In this document: in pieces, positions 34,746 through 46,499 of the stretch | Layout of the letters: each line of letters starts with the position of its first letter | How positions within the stretch are numbered: the stretch's first letter is position 1 | Assembly: GCA_035079385.1 (NCBI GenBank) | Contig: JAVHKY010000056.1 | Coordinates: 62,001 to 126,000 of the forward strand | Source: Aspidiotus rigidus | Taxonomy: Eukaryota > Arthropoda > Insecta > Hemiptera > Diaspididae | Reading direction: 5' to 3' | Length of the DNA: 64,000 nucleotides | Notes under the pieces: model-generated | Databases searched by the model: none | What the model was told of the DNA's origin: nothing | Seen by the model: the letters and a program-made list of their open reading frames with translations, nothing else | Program-made: the position numbers and the translations under genes

Positions 34746-35589
34746 TTTTTTTTTCTATGTTGGTATAGTAGTGAGTGCAATGTAAATAATCGAGAGAGAG
34801 AGATATATTGTATCCGAGTTGTTTCCCAAAGCTTGCGCGAGGGCGGACAGGACATTTAAGGTAGAGCGGAGAGGAGCTAGCATAGGACAGGAAAAGACGT
34901 GTTCAACTGTTACAGTTTTTTTCTGACAGTAAGAACAAGATAGTGGAGCCAGAAGATCCGACTTGGAGGTAGGAATGAGTGATTTTTGTGTGACCGATTC
35001 GTAGTCGAGTAAGGTTTATTTCTTCTCTTCTATCATTTCTAATAGACGTGGACCAATGTGAGGGATTTTGTTTGATGTTGAAAAACTCATTTGGAGTTTT
35101 ATTTTTCCAAAGATTTGTCAATTTTTCTAGGATGAGAAAACGGTAATAGTTTTTGTAATCTGAGACTGGTATAGGAGAATTGTCACTTATTTTGGGAAAG
35201 AGGTTGCTTGTTTGCGGGCTAGGTCGACTGAGTTGTGGTCAGGTATATTTATGTAATTGGGGATCCATATGAAAGAGATGCAGATGTTGATAGATTTCAG
35301 TGAATGTAATGTAAGGTGGATTCGTTGAATGAGAGGATGGTTGCTAGAAGTATTTAGGAGATAATGTGGTGAAGAGAGTCGGCGAGGAGGAGGAGGAATT
35401 TGTTGTTTGGTTGAAGTTGTGCGATATGTGAGAGGAATTCTGCTGTGAAGATGGAGGCAATGTTGCAAATTCGGTGAGAAGTTAGGTGCCCCTCTATGGA
35501 GTGTGCATAGGCGGTTCTATTCAATTTTTTGGATCCGTCGGTAAGGCAGATCTTGTAATCTGGATTTTCCTGTATTAGTTGTTGACATG

Positions 35590-36290
35590 TTTTATGTCTT
35601 TACTGAGACCCGACCCCTAATTTGAAAAGCCGCGAGCGCCCCCCAGAAGTCTTCGAGTTCACGCCGCGAGTTTACCCAACCCAGTTTATATTAGAGCAGT
35701 GTACTGAAGTTATACTAGGTCTACGCTCCTTGATACTAGACCTAAACAAGTCTAGGCCTCTACTAGGCTACAGCTTTGCTAGTACAAGCCTCGAACATTC
35801 TTTAGCGGGTCTTCCTACATGTTTCATGTCTTTACTGAGCCCCGACCCCTAATTTGAAATTCTGCGAGTGCCCCCCCCCCCCACGGGTGATTTAAAAATT
35901 TGCAAGTACAGTCCGTGTGCGCGTGCGAATGATGTCAGCAACATGTCGACAACATTTGTCGGTAACATTTGTTTGCAAAATATCGGCAACATGTCGCCAA
36001 CATATGTTGGCAAAATATAGTCAATATGTTGACAACATTTGTCGACAACATGACGGCAACAAATATCGGCAATATTTCTCAGCAACATGTCGGCAACATA
36101 TGTCGTTAACATTTGTTGGCAACATATGGTCATTATGTCGGCAACATTTTCGACAAAACTTGTAAATCAAAAAGGTAGCCTCCTTCATACTCACAAAAGG
36201 TGATTGCTCAAAATATTTCTCATACCAGACTTATACGACATCAAGAAAGGGAGCGAACGAACGGAGCGAGTGATAAAATATAAGAGACAT
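35590..36290. repeat. Dispersed repeat inserted in the LINE remnant
   Basis: The block TGTCTTTACTGAGNCCCGACCCCTAATTTGAAA occurs twice (about 35596 and 35824). It is followed by CTAGGTCTACG/TCTAGGCCTCTACTAGG words, a minisatellite, and an end block AAGAAAGGGAGCGAACGAACGGAGCGAGTGA near 36243. The end block and the ACTAGG words recur at 50990-51520. The two copies differ completely in their internal arrays. Confidence 0.6.
35928..36165 (+). repeat. GTCGGCAACATTT-type minisatellite
   Basis: About 18 degenerate units of ~13 bp (GTCGGCAACATTT, GTCGACAACATTT, GTTGGCAAAATAT and similar) run in tandem. ORFs of 82 and 94 codons on opposite strands across it are products of the repeat and contain iterated CRQH or CCQQM words. 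Confidence 0.85.
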
Positions 36291-36875
36291 GGAACATCAT
36301 GATCTTTATTTATTTGGCTACGCCAAAATATTTTGTTTTCACCCGTCTAAGAATTGATATTACCCAACCCATCCACAATCTGTTCTTACTGCAAAAAAGA
36401 AATCCTATCTCTGTCCTTTTTAATGTTAGAGATGGTGGTAGTGTCGTCTGTGTTAAGTCAGGACGAAGTTTAGGAACGGATAGAGTCCAAGGGGGGGTGG
36501 TAAATACATGGGTGAAAGAGGATCAGCTTGGAATGATTTATTGAGGGAGATGTTGAACTGGGTTAGGATTTGTTCATTTGAAGTGAAAACTGGGTGGGCG
36601 TTTGTACTCAAAATTGTTTTGTATATTGGTAGATCTGGAAATTGGGAAGCGGAGGATGTTAGGATAAGTCGCCGAAAGGGAAATGGGGGTTCGGCCGTTT
36701 CCGTATACAAGCTCGTTTTACGACTTGTGCGGAAAGCACTTGATGCCATTCTGAGCGAGAAAGTTTGAATCGTGTCAAGTGAAGAGAGAACTGATTTACT
36801 GGCTGAATTGTAAATTGGTGATTCGTAATCTAGTTTGGAACGAATTTATGCACTTGTAGAGTTGTAATAATAATT

Positions 36876-36910
36876 TTCTCTCACATCCTTTAGAGGGATG
36901 TGAGAGAAAT
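36876..36910. repeat. Short near-perfect hairpin
   Basis: TTTCTCTCACATCC and GGATGTGAGAGAAA flank a loop of about 6-7 bases within the LINE remnant. Function unknown. Confidence 0.6.
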
Positions 36911-37509
36911 TTCAAAATGCATAGGGCACAGATACATTTTACTTTTAGGGTTTTGATGTGAAAAGTCTAGGAAAGTTTTCAATCAAAATGAAGCCCGAGA
37001 TGTTTAGCTGAATTGCGAGATGGAATTTCAACATTTTGAGGGAGAAATGGTTTTACAGAAGGGGTAGGGAGTCTCTTCTTGAGAATAACTAAGCAAGTTC
37101 TGGAGTGGGAGAATGGGAACTCGTTCTTTGTTGTCCATTTGGAGATTGCGTCGAGCGTTGTTTGAAAGAGTCGAGTCTATGTGCTCTTTGGGGGTTGAAA
37201 AAGCAAATGGAGATGTTGTAATTGTCAGTAAAGAGACGTTGAATAAGAGGGGGGGGGGAGGAGAGACAAGATTTGTTATATCATTGATGGCTAAGAGAGA
37301 GAGTAGGACACTGAATACCTCTCCCTGGGGGACTCCGTTTTGAACAGGGAGAGGGGAAAAATATGAATTTTGAATCCTCACGATCAATGTTCTACCATTA
37401 AGAAAGTTTTGGAGTATTTTAGAAAGGCTGCCGTAGAGGCCGATATCTTTAAGTTGGGTAACGATCAGGTGTCTTCGTAAGCAACATAAATTATCGGAGT
37501 GCAATTTCA

Positions 37510-39540
37510 GGAGCCAAACAGCGCGCTGTTAACAATAGAAATAACGGTACAATGTAGTCCAAACATAGAACAAAAGATTTGGCTCATTTTTAGGCCACTA
37601 ATCTTTCGGAAGGTGGACCTTGTACGTGAACGGACAAACGAAAGAAAAAGCGACACAATCTAGCACAAACAATTCAAACCCCAACAAGTAGCAAAGCAAA
37701 ATGCTAACCAATTTCATTCAGACAAGGAATGACGACTACACAATACTTAACAAGAGCTTTCTTTTTGCTGATTTGATAATTGGCAAACTGAGATATTGAT
37801 CCAATTGCGCGCAAATATACTTCATAATTTGAATAATCGCGAGGACTACTGAGCAAAAGTTCTCCTGCTGATTTTTGAAATTACATAACGAAGAAGAAAA
37901 GAACTAATAGAGGGGAAAAATTAAATCATATTTATTGCCAACAGTTTTTTCATCCATTTTTTCTACGATTCAAGCAATAGATGAAGATGAGTTGATGTCG
38001 TCTTCATTTTCTTCCTCGAGTACTTCAACAAGAAATTACAATTTTTTACATCCTCTTCCCTCGATGGTTTGAATTACCTTCTTTTTCGCACAATTTATAC
38101 TACATAAAGTTTCCCATACCCCAAATGGAATTCAAAAATTCAATATAAGAAAGACTTTCCTCGTTTTACAATGTAATAAATGTTATTATATTTTTCAAAG
38201 AGGGGAAAAAATAGGATAGGTAGTTCGAAAAACGAAAAAATGTAAAATAGTAAGTCCTAGCTTCTGAAGGGGTGAGGGGAGGGGAATGTCTATTTTTTTA
38301 TTTCACAATGTATTTTGCTTAGTCTGCTAGTATACACGGATTCTGTATGTTCACATTATTTGTAGGCATGATTTCAATCTGTAACGTGTATGTTCGTAGG
38401 AATGTACAAATATTATATTCTATACGTATATAACTATTTGAAATCATTACACTAAAAGCAGAAAAAAAGATGTCGATATTTTTGCAAATAATTCTGCGGA
38501 ACGAAAAAATGAATAACCAACCTACACAATATATGATAATACAAAGGTATTTCATTTTTGATTTTTTTTTTTTTTTTCGTATTTTGTATTGTGAATTCAT
38601 GGTAAGTACGACTGTGTTAAAACTTCAAAGCTATACGAAATGTAGCGCAAGGCATCGTAGTGGCGTGAGAAAAAAATATAATAATGATAGGTCGAACATT
38701 CAAATATTCCGATTCGTGTTTACAGTAAACTATTTATATTTCATTAAACAGTCCTCATGGGTACGGAAAATGAGGCTTCTATTGTTATGTAAAATGCAGA
38801 CTTTCGAAGACGGTACATTATTATATTATACAATAAAAAAGAATCGATTTGAATATCGTAAGATCGGAATGATTGTCACAGAGAAATATTGTACCCGTCA
38901 CAATAAGAGGTATTTATCTTTATTTTTTTTGAACCTCATTTAAATTTATGAAACTCGAAGACTTAGACGAGACGGATAACTTGAAGTACAAATTTAAATT
39001 CTGTGTTTCTGTTATTTATTTTTATTTTTTTTTTTTTTGATTCTCTGGACTGACAAAAATTAGTTTCTTTATCAAGATCTTGGAGCGCTCTCTCTCTCTG
39101 CATTGCTCGAAGGTCATCAGCTCTCATGACAGGATAATTATCTAATAGAATAATAGAGCAGGGAACAAATACGTGGTATAAAAACAATGTTTTTAGAATT
39201 GTAACGCGAGAGGAAGACTGTAGAAAGAGGTTCAAAATGGGAACCATAAAAATTTTCAGAGGATATAAGTCAGCTTTGAAATTTTCAAAAGTATGAATGC
39301 ATGATATTGCTGTCCCATATATTTTGTCAGTGATACGAGTAAGAGCTATAGTAGAAGTCTGTTCACAGAAAAGTTGTTCTTTTTAGGTACCTACATGAGA
39401 TATTAAAATTACTCTCATGAATCGTTGCTTCCTCTTATTTCTATAGAATATTTAAGTTTATGTGCATGAACCTACAATCGAATAATAATTTTGAACACGA
39501 ATTGAACTCGTTGCTACTTATCTCAATTTCATTCGAGAAA
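37510..39540. other. Mostly unassigned interval
   Basis: No gene supported. T-tracts lie at about 38562-38577 and 39025-39038. The 94-codon minus-strand ORF at 38963-39247 could be a decayed LINE C-terminus (MRADDLRAMQRERALQDLDK), but no defining motif remains. Confidence 0.4.
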
Positions 39541-39599
39541 CAGGCCAATTTCACCGCTCCCCCCCCCCCTTTCAGAATCACGAGTTCGAATTTGCCTCA

Positions 39600-40180
39600 A
39601 GGAATGTGCTCAACTTGTGCTGAATTGAGCTGCAAAAATTATGTTTTGTGCTTAGCCCGTTCCAAAGATAATACAAAAAAGTCTCTAGGAAGAGGGGCTG
39701 GTGAAACGATACCCCACTTTGTGAAACTTTTAATTTTTTCGGCAAAATGAATTGTGCTCGATTTGTGTAGAAATGTGCCGCAAATTTCATGTTTTGTCTT
39801 CGCTCAATCTGAAGATATTTGAAAAGTATCTTGGGCGGCTGGTAGAATTGCAGTCCTTCCTTCTTTGAAATTTGTAATTTTGGGGGGCAAAATGAATTGG
39901 GCTCGATTTGTGCTGAATTGTGCCGCAAATTTTACGTGTTGTGCTTCCTCTCCTCCCTCGAAATATACGTAAGTTCGTCCAACAATAGCTCCCTTTCTTT
40001 CTCAAATTTTGCATTCTTATCTCGCTGAATGAAATGTGCTCAATTTATGTTGAAATGCCCAAATTTTACGTTTCGCGCTCTTCATTTTCTTGAAATATTC
40101 ACAATCTTCGGTGGGGCTACTGTGAAAACAATACCCTCCCTTTTCCAAATTTTGTTCTATGGGACTTGGAATATTTTCGA
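39600..40180 (+). repeat. Four ~142-bp tandem units in left arm
   Basis: The word TGTGCTCGATTTGTGCTGAA followed by TGTGCCGCAAATTTTACGTT starts units near 39605, 39749, 39892 and 40030. Related units in the same orientation lie at about 41255 and 41398, and in inverted orientation at 43150-43490. Confidence 0.8.
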
Positions 40181-40479
40181 CCAACAAGCCGTACTCGTAT
40201 GTAGGTATGTGAAGAACTTGGAGAAATATTGACTTTCAATCTGGTGGAAACTGACCTAACCTAATAAGGTAAGTGGAACTCGACGAAGTTGAACAAGAAA
40301 TTCAGGGAACCTGTTCTATGGGCAGAAATTGATTATGAACGCATTTGGAATTGAATTCAAAATTGGAGTCCCCTCCCATCATAATTATGATAGCTTAGAA
40401 ATTTAAATTTTTTCAAGTTATCTAGCCCTATGCCATATAACTTGATGGTCGGAATTTTTCTAGGTCTGGCTTTCATTAG

Positions 40480-40845
40480 AAAAACAATTAGGATGCTGTT
40501 GTAAGTTTTGCAACGGCAAGCGGGAAACCCGCAAGCTCCGTATTCCACTGCGGAAGGTCTTTCAAAAAGTAGAACGTATAGAAAATTCTATCCTGTATAG
40601 CTCGAGAGTCGAAATTTTTATAAGTTCCCCTCCTATCATATATAGCTTAGAGGTCGAAACTATTCCAAGTCCCCCTCCTATCATAAATAGCTCGAGTCGA
40701 AATTTTTCCAACTCCCCTCCTCTCGCTGTCATGTCATCCACCTTAGACCACTTGCGCCCGCTCTCGCGGACGAAAATTTCCCGAAAGTACCCCCAACAAA
40801 AGAAATAGCGGGTTCCTCGCTAAAAAAAAAAAAAAAAAAAAAAAA
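40480..40845. repeat. Dispersed repeat copy and A-tract
   Basis: The inverted copy of the 19.56-kb block (TTTTGCAACGGCAAGC, CCACTGCGGAAGGTC) is followed by AGCTCGAG/TTTTTCCAA blocks, ending with the GACGAAAATTTCCCGAAAGTA and CCCCAACAAAAGAAATAGCG words and a run of about 20 A. Confidence 0.7.
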
Positions 40846-41506
40846 ACAGAAAAAAGAGAAAAAAGAAAATTTTTCCCCAATACCAAATTCTTTTCAAGTT
40901 ACCAATTTTCTGCCTTTCTACAGACAGCGGACAAAAAGTGATACATATTTTTTTAAAGAAAAACTATAGAACAGATTCCTTCTGACTGTCAAGTTTTATC
41001 GAATAGAACGAGAACTTGAAAGAATTCCAATTTTCAAACTGTAGGAAGGAAAATTGGAAAAATTGTCCTTCCTACAGTGATGGTCCCAAATTTTCAATTT
41101 AATTAACAAACAAAATTAAATTTGTCCTATAGTATAGATTTCCTGCGTTCCTTTTGCTAAACTTTGTTAGACAAGCTGTCTACGGCAAAATAAATTCTTC
41201 CTCCTCTGATTGTGAAAAATCAGCCCGTCTCTGAATTTTGGATTTTTGTCCGGCAAAATGAATTGTACTCGTTTCGTCCTGAATTAAGACGCGAACTTTA
41301 CGTTTTGTGCTTCCTCTCCCCCTTTGAAATAAGGTTCTGTTTATAAAGTATCAGCACCCACCTCCTTTTTTTGAAATTTGAAATCCTTTTTGGCTAAATG
41401 AATTGTGCTCGATTTGAGCTGAATTGTGCCACGTTACATGCTAGCTCCCCCCCCAAGATTTTCAAAGAAGTCTCTGGGGGTTGCTGAAACAACAGCCTCC
41501 CCTCTT

Positions 41507-42612
41507 TCAAATTTTAAATCCTCGTTCAGTAGAATGGAGTCTATCCTGTAGTCCACTTTCTGCCGTCCAGCGTTCAGGCAAGACAGTCCCATACATCCGC
41601 TTCAGCAATTCATCAGGGGCAGGGGCTGCATTCATCTGGGTAGGCAGAAGATCACCGTTTTCCAAATACCAACCCCATCCTATCGGCGAGAAATTATTTC
41701 CTTTCCATTTCTGCACCTGGTGGAAACACCGAAAGGTATGATGACTGACCGCATCAACGGTTGGTAGGAGAGATGCGAGATACGGAGAATTTTTCATCGC
41801 GCTTCCAAGAAGGCTGACATGACGGTGATTTTCCAACGATTTCATTTTTTTGGCGCGATATAATTGTAGCATATATTTACAAGCGGCAGCTGTAATTTCT
41901 CCTTATGCACTACCACTGTCATGGAACACAGCATATCTTGTAAATATAAGTGAGAGCATTTTGCAAAATGATCACGACCAGTTGCATGAAAATACAGTAG
42001 CATATTTCTGACGCAGGCTAGATGTAACTCCCAATCTTCACTCCTCTCCACTCGAATAAAATTTTTCATCATGATCACCAATGAAGATATTGGATCCAGA
42101 GTTAGGCAGTTTTACTTTTTTTTGCTTGTTCGGCTACAAATTCGTTCATTCCTCTCTTCAATGATGACAAACCATCATTTCTGTCTATTTCTTCTAAGGT
42201 CGACGAGTTGTCTGGAAATCCACGTGAGAGTTCATGCAAAGCTTCAAGTTCCTCTGGCTCCAGTTCAAAATTCTTGAATAACAATTTGTACAGAACAAAG
42301 TGAAGATTAGAATGACCCCATAAAGGGTGAGAATATGCGTGGCTATGCAGCATAATTTCTACTGAATCGGGATCGTAAACTAACGATGAACCTTCTTTTA
42401 AGCCAGTGACTACCATAATGTGACCGCAACTGTTTAAGAAAGTCATGAACTCATGAAAGCCACCTAATCTCAGAATTACACGATTCAGTGACGCATTTTG
42501 GGCAACAATATCGCGAGCCTTAATATAAAGTGACTGGTAGAATGTTACAAACAGAGGCTCTTGTCCTGGTGGGTTATGCTCGACAGCGTACTTAAATGAA
42601 TGTTGAGCGTAT
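41507..42612 (-). pseudogene. Decayed gene of an uncharacterised repeat-borne family
   Basis: Three frames in series. 42612-42102: KYAVEHNPPGQEPLFVTFYQ, SLYIKARDIV, VILRLGGFHEFMTFLNSCGH and GLKEGSSLVY. Then 42081-41842: SEDWELHLACVRNMLLYFHA, GRDHFAKCSHLYLQDM. Then 41872-41507: HHTFRCFHQVQKWKGNNFSP, GWGWYLENGDLLPTQMN, APAPDELLKRM. These blocks match, in order, a protein family seen in many repeated invertebrate loci (RLGGFH..MSFLGSIG; YLQ; PPAP..LL then often a CXC cysteine region). Here the cysteine-rich tail is missing and two frameshifts occur, one at an A-run near 42105. Biochemical function is not established; family recall is from memory. Confidence 0.6.
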
Positions 42613-43514
42613 TAGGCAATAAAAACTTCAAAAAAATTGTACTCGCCTACTTAAATGAATTTTCCAGGCTAACGGTTGGACTTAGGCTAACAATAAAATA
42701 GTCTATCTTGTAGGAAATTTCACGAGCAACATTTTTTGTATCTGAAATTTTTCTCTGGGCCTAAAAGAACTCGAGATATTGACAAAAAGTTGATTTTAGG
42801 GAGCAAGAACGTGCCACAGCTCCGCAAGCCAAGCAGCGAGCGGTCTAAACTTTAGTATGCTATTTCTGACACCAAATCTGAGACATTTCCGTCAAAAGTA
42901 GAACTTGCACCCGAATTGCACAGTTTACCTTTTTTTGTGTATTCATCGACTGGACTAGCTATCATATGATAGGAGGGGATTTTAATTTTGAATTAAATTC
43001 CTAATGCGTTCATAATCAAATTCTGCCCATAGAACAGGTTCCCTGAATTTCTTGTTCAACTTCGTTAAGGTACACACTTACCTTATTAGGTTTCCACCAG
43101 ATTGAAAGTTAATATTTCTGCAAGTTCTCCACATATTATATAGCTTGATTGTCAAAAAGTATTCCAAGTCCCATAGAACAAAATTTGGAAAAGTGGGGGG
43201 AGGATATTGTTTTCACAGTAGCCCAACCGATGATTGTGAATATTTCAAGAAAGTGGAAAGCGCAAAACGTAAAATTTGTGCGTTTCGACACAAATTGAGC
43301 ACATTTCATTCAGCGAGACAAGAATGCAAAGTTTGAAAAGCGAAAGGAGGGGGCTGTTGTCTGACGAACTTACGTCCATTCTGGGGGAGGGGAGGAAGCA
43401 CAAAACGTAAAATTTGCGGCACAATTCAGTACAAATCGAGCATAATTTCTTGAGACAAATTCAAACTCAAGATTCAGAAGGGCGGGGGGGCGGACCGGTG
43501 AAATGGACCTATTT

Positions 43515-44745
43515 GAAACACTTGTATTCTATACGTAGAAGAGGCAAAAAATAGTTCCCGTAACATATCAATATCGCTACGTTGAAAATTTTATCCAATA
43601 TTTATGTTCATGAGGGAATAAATTAGTTTTTAAAAATGATAGAAGCGAAATATTTGTTGAGAAGAAGGAATCTGCAAGGTAATACGAATAAGTTCAAATG
43701 GAGAACAATAATTTAATCACTGCGATGGGAAATGCATAGCATCAAGATAACGATAATATTTTTCTTTTCAAAGACATCGTCTTGATTTGTTGTAATAAAC
43801 TTTGAAAAAGTTTGTACGCAGAGGTTCGAGATGAGTGAACGGCCGTCATAAAATCTGACGTTTCTTGCTCTCATACATCAAATATTACCTACAATATTTA
43901 GAGGACAGGTAGTTAGATCTGTATCTCGGTTCAGCAGTGTTTCGAAAAACTTATACTTGGAGCCAGCGAATAAGTTGTTCGCTTATTAAAACCACTAATT
44001 TGGAGTGGGTAACTTTCGGGTACATAGTAACAGAGATTTTCTTCATACGGGCGTTTCCTCGACCCTCTTGAAACATCACATTAAGATTATATGCGCCCTA
44101 TATTCCAAAGCGAACGACTTGAAATAACGGTCCGTTGGTAGGCTATGTACTATTCTTAATTTTTAATAGTCCCACAAGAAGCTATATTGGTACCGCAACC
44201 AATATAAAATATTTAATAGAAAGCTCGAAACTTTTTAGAATGTCGTATTAATTTCTTCGTGATTTTATGCGTAAACAAACGCGAGGCTCGTCGGTGGGGC
44301 TCGCATTTATTTTAGTGCAAATATGATATAGAGTATTCGAATCACGTACACTCGTATAATTCCAGATCGCAAGAGAGCATTGTTGAGGCGCAAAAATTTA
44401 TCAGAATTTACAAATATTTCGGCACTCACTCGGCCGCGGGTACAAAAATATTAGCTTTATTACGTTATAAGCTACAATAATTCAATGCTTTTTAATATTC
44501 TACGAATGATTCTGCTTTTCAGATACGACACCGATTTAGTCTCGTAACTTTCTCCTCTTCTTTTTCCAGGCGAAAAATTTAATGAAGTAATTTTTCAATA
44601 ACGCGAAAATTCGAGAGAACCCGGCAGGTATGAGGCTTATCGGCGACATCGATTTTTTTTTTTTCATATTTTGAAAATACCTAACCTAAAAATATTTCGA
44701 AACCGATAAACAATATCAACCGATTTCCAATCAACGCCAGCCTTG
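43515..44745. other. Unassigned AT-rich interval
   Basis: No gene or recognised repeat. A T-tract lies at about 44654-44665. Confidence 0.45.
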
Positions 44746-44749
44746 ACTA

Positions 44750-45190
44750 AAAAGGTTGGGTCAAAATTTTGTCGATATATTGTTGAAATCGACTGAACGT
44801 TGACGACGGTATCAAGTCGATGTGGGTCGACTTCCTTTCGACTCCGTTGTCACGTCGATTTCGAGTCAATTTTCCTAGACTTTTTATCAAACTGAAATCG
44901 ACTAATCTGTTGCGTGGATTAGTAATCGATTTGTATTACCTTAGAAACATGATATACTGGTCGACTTTCTATCGATCTCAAGTGGACGTCGATCTGCACT
45001 CGATGTACAATCCAACCCCTTGTAGCATTCGGTCTATTGACTTCGCTGCTTGCAAACGCAATGCGTGTAATGAGGGCTATTAAGAATTTCAGTTGGTGAT
45101 TGATTCGACGTAATTTCGACGTCAATTTTCAAACTTCAGGATTCAACTCCTAAAACGCTAGCAGATTGTGCACTTGAAATCGACACAATG
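44750..45190 (-). repeat. GTCGA/TCGAC-dense dispersed repeat, copy 2
   Basis: It contains about a dozen TCGA-centred words such as AAATCGACT, AAGTCGATG and TGGACGTCGAT. GAAATCGACTAATCTGTTGCG is the reverse complement of a block at about 3280-3300, so this copy is inverted relative to the first. Confidence 0.65.
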
Positions 45191-45229
45191 ATAACGTCGT
45201 TATGAAGTCTTTTACCAATGAACGACGCA

Positions 45230-46490
45230 AATACGTTCGACTCTATTCCATGGGAAAGGAAATGAGAAGACCTCATGGACGCAGAAGTGCCTGCATACCT
45301 GCTCAGGATGATCAGCAGCTATCTCAGCTGTCGAGAAATCCAAGCAGAGACGTCTGCTGGTACAATAAAGCGCTCAGTCACTTGCGGGCTGCCGCAAATG
45401 CAGCGTTGCCAGATGAGGAACGCTAAAATGGACCGATACCCAATTTTTTTAGGACTAAAAAAGGAAAAAAAAGGGACCGACGGATTTGGTCCTTTCGGAC
45501 CAAATCTGTCGATGCTACGCAAGACCGGTCCTTTGGAAACTCTTGTGGTGCGTCGCATTCAACGGAATTTTCAAGGTCATGCTGCTATCGGGTGTCCAGC
45601 TTTACGGCACACTGGTGGAATGCTCTGCCGAAACAATTGTAGCGGTGAGGAGCAGGGTAAACCGCGCCAGTGACGCGTTGAATAGAGTCGGCCAGACTAG
45701 AACTTTTAGTAGGTAAGACGATGGCCATATTATTCACCACCCGTCAAAAGTTCAGTACACCTATCTTTCGCCTGCAGGGTGTAGAAATCAAGACTGAGAA
45801 CTTAATGTAGGTACCTAGGTATCAAGTTTGATAAAAAGCTTTCCCAATGACGGCGGAAAAGGTGGGCAGGGCTAGGCTACTTGATGAGAAATCCACGAAG
45901 GCCGAGAGAAGCAAGAAAAAGGATCATGATGACGACCGCCGTTTCGATCCTACTATAATATGGTGCCCCTGTATGGGCCAACTCAGTGAAGATACCCTAT
46001 AGAAGGAAAGAGATGGTAAAGACGCAACGAATAGCAGCACTGAGGTGTGTTAGAGCCTACCGCACTGCGCCTTGACGGAGACTCTTTGCGTATTAGCATG
46101 TTCACCACCAATCGTTCATCAAGAGACCTTACGGGTTAAGCAGGAGGCCAGACACTCCCTGCTTGAGAAATGGGAGCAAGATGTGCCCGAGTGAGATGGG
46201 TAAATGGAGGACCCGTGTTTTACTACACGAGAAGTGAAGGAAACTCGAGCAGGCAACGTGTTCGCATTGCAACCAAGGGACGATGGACCACAGCACATTT
46301 TATTTGAGTGTGTGGTTTGGAGGCATGAGTGGCGCAAGCTTGATCGATCTTTTCAAGGAATTTGGGTAGATGAAGCGCTTGCTCCGAGTAGCCTGGTAGC
46401 CACCTCACTAGGTTCCGAAGAATCATGGAACCAAGTGTTTGCATTTGCAGCCACAGTCACGAAGGACCTGGAATGGAATAGGTAAATGCA
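45230..46490 (+). pseudogene. R1-like LINE remnant, second copy
   Basis: The plus strand reads AEVPAYLLRMISSYLSCRE, VTCGLPQ, then after a ~110-bp interruption a degenerate VAFNGIFKVMLLSGVQLY, VECSAETIVAVRSRVNRA; further on, AALRCVRAYRT-like sequence near 46035, and GPQHILFECVVWRHEWRKL near 46290, the R1 C-terminal H..FEC knuckle region. Stops and frameshifts break all blocks. It aligns with the remnant at 180-1870. Confidence 0.75.
45430..45536. repeat. Small hairpin insertion in R1 remnant
   Basis: A 15-base stem with one mismatch (CGACGGATTTGGTCC / GGACCAAATCTGTCG, loop TTTC, about 45478-45511) lies in a ~107-bp segment that begins GGACCGATACC and ends GACCGGTCC. The segment interrupts the RT reading frame after VTCGLPQ and may be a tiny MITE. 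Confidence 0.4.
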
Positions 46491-46499
46491 GAACCACAC

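Larger units (their letters stand above)
34850..37505 (-). pseudogene. RNase H-bearing LINE remnant (Jockey/R1/I-like)
   Basis: Reading down the minus strand: RT remnant with ILQNFLNGRTLIVRIQNSYF and VQNGVPQGEVFSVLLSLLAI (motif B) at about 37440-37250; a decayed central part (36750-36450); RNase H with YKICLTDGSKK (TDGS catalytic Asp) and FTAEFLSH at about 35565-35420, then FIWIPNYINIPDHNSVDLA; and the C-terminal block LTRLRIGHTKITHSYL at about 35050-35000. That order fits RNase H-containing LINEs. The FADD-like motif C could not be read. A foreign repeat (35590-36290) separates RT from RNase H. Confidence 0.78.
39543..43509. mobile_element. ~4-kb composite element with long inverted arms
   Basis: The ends match as inverted repeats: left AGGCCAATTTCACCG, right (reverse complement) AGGTCCATTTCACCG. 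Homology continues inward through about 39543-40410 (left) and 43509-42955 (right). The left arm holds four ~142-bp tandem units, the right about two. Between the arms lie dispersed repeats and, on the minus strand, a decayed gene (41507-42612). No transposase with a known catalytic triad was identified and no clear target duplication was resolved, so class is unknown. Confidence 0.65.

Noticed and set aside
34182..34768. Three overlapping plus-strand ORFs rich in F, L, Y and I that look like membrane proteins
   Set aside because: They are the translation of T-tracts and TTTATT filler in the LINE 3' UTR.
35849..36165. Cysteine/histidine-rich ORFs on both strands
   Set aside because: Both are products of the 13-bp minisatellite; the repeated residues follow the DNA repeat period.
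38963..39247. Possible LINE C-terminus on the minus strand
   Set aside because: Only a faint resemblance; no diagnostic motif could be read.
42102..42612. Considered as an intact host gene
   Set aside because: Family blocks continue in two other frames downstream, so it is a frameshifted remnant inside a repeat-bounded unit.
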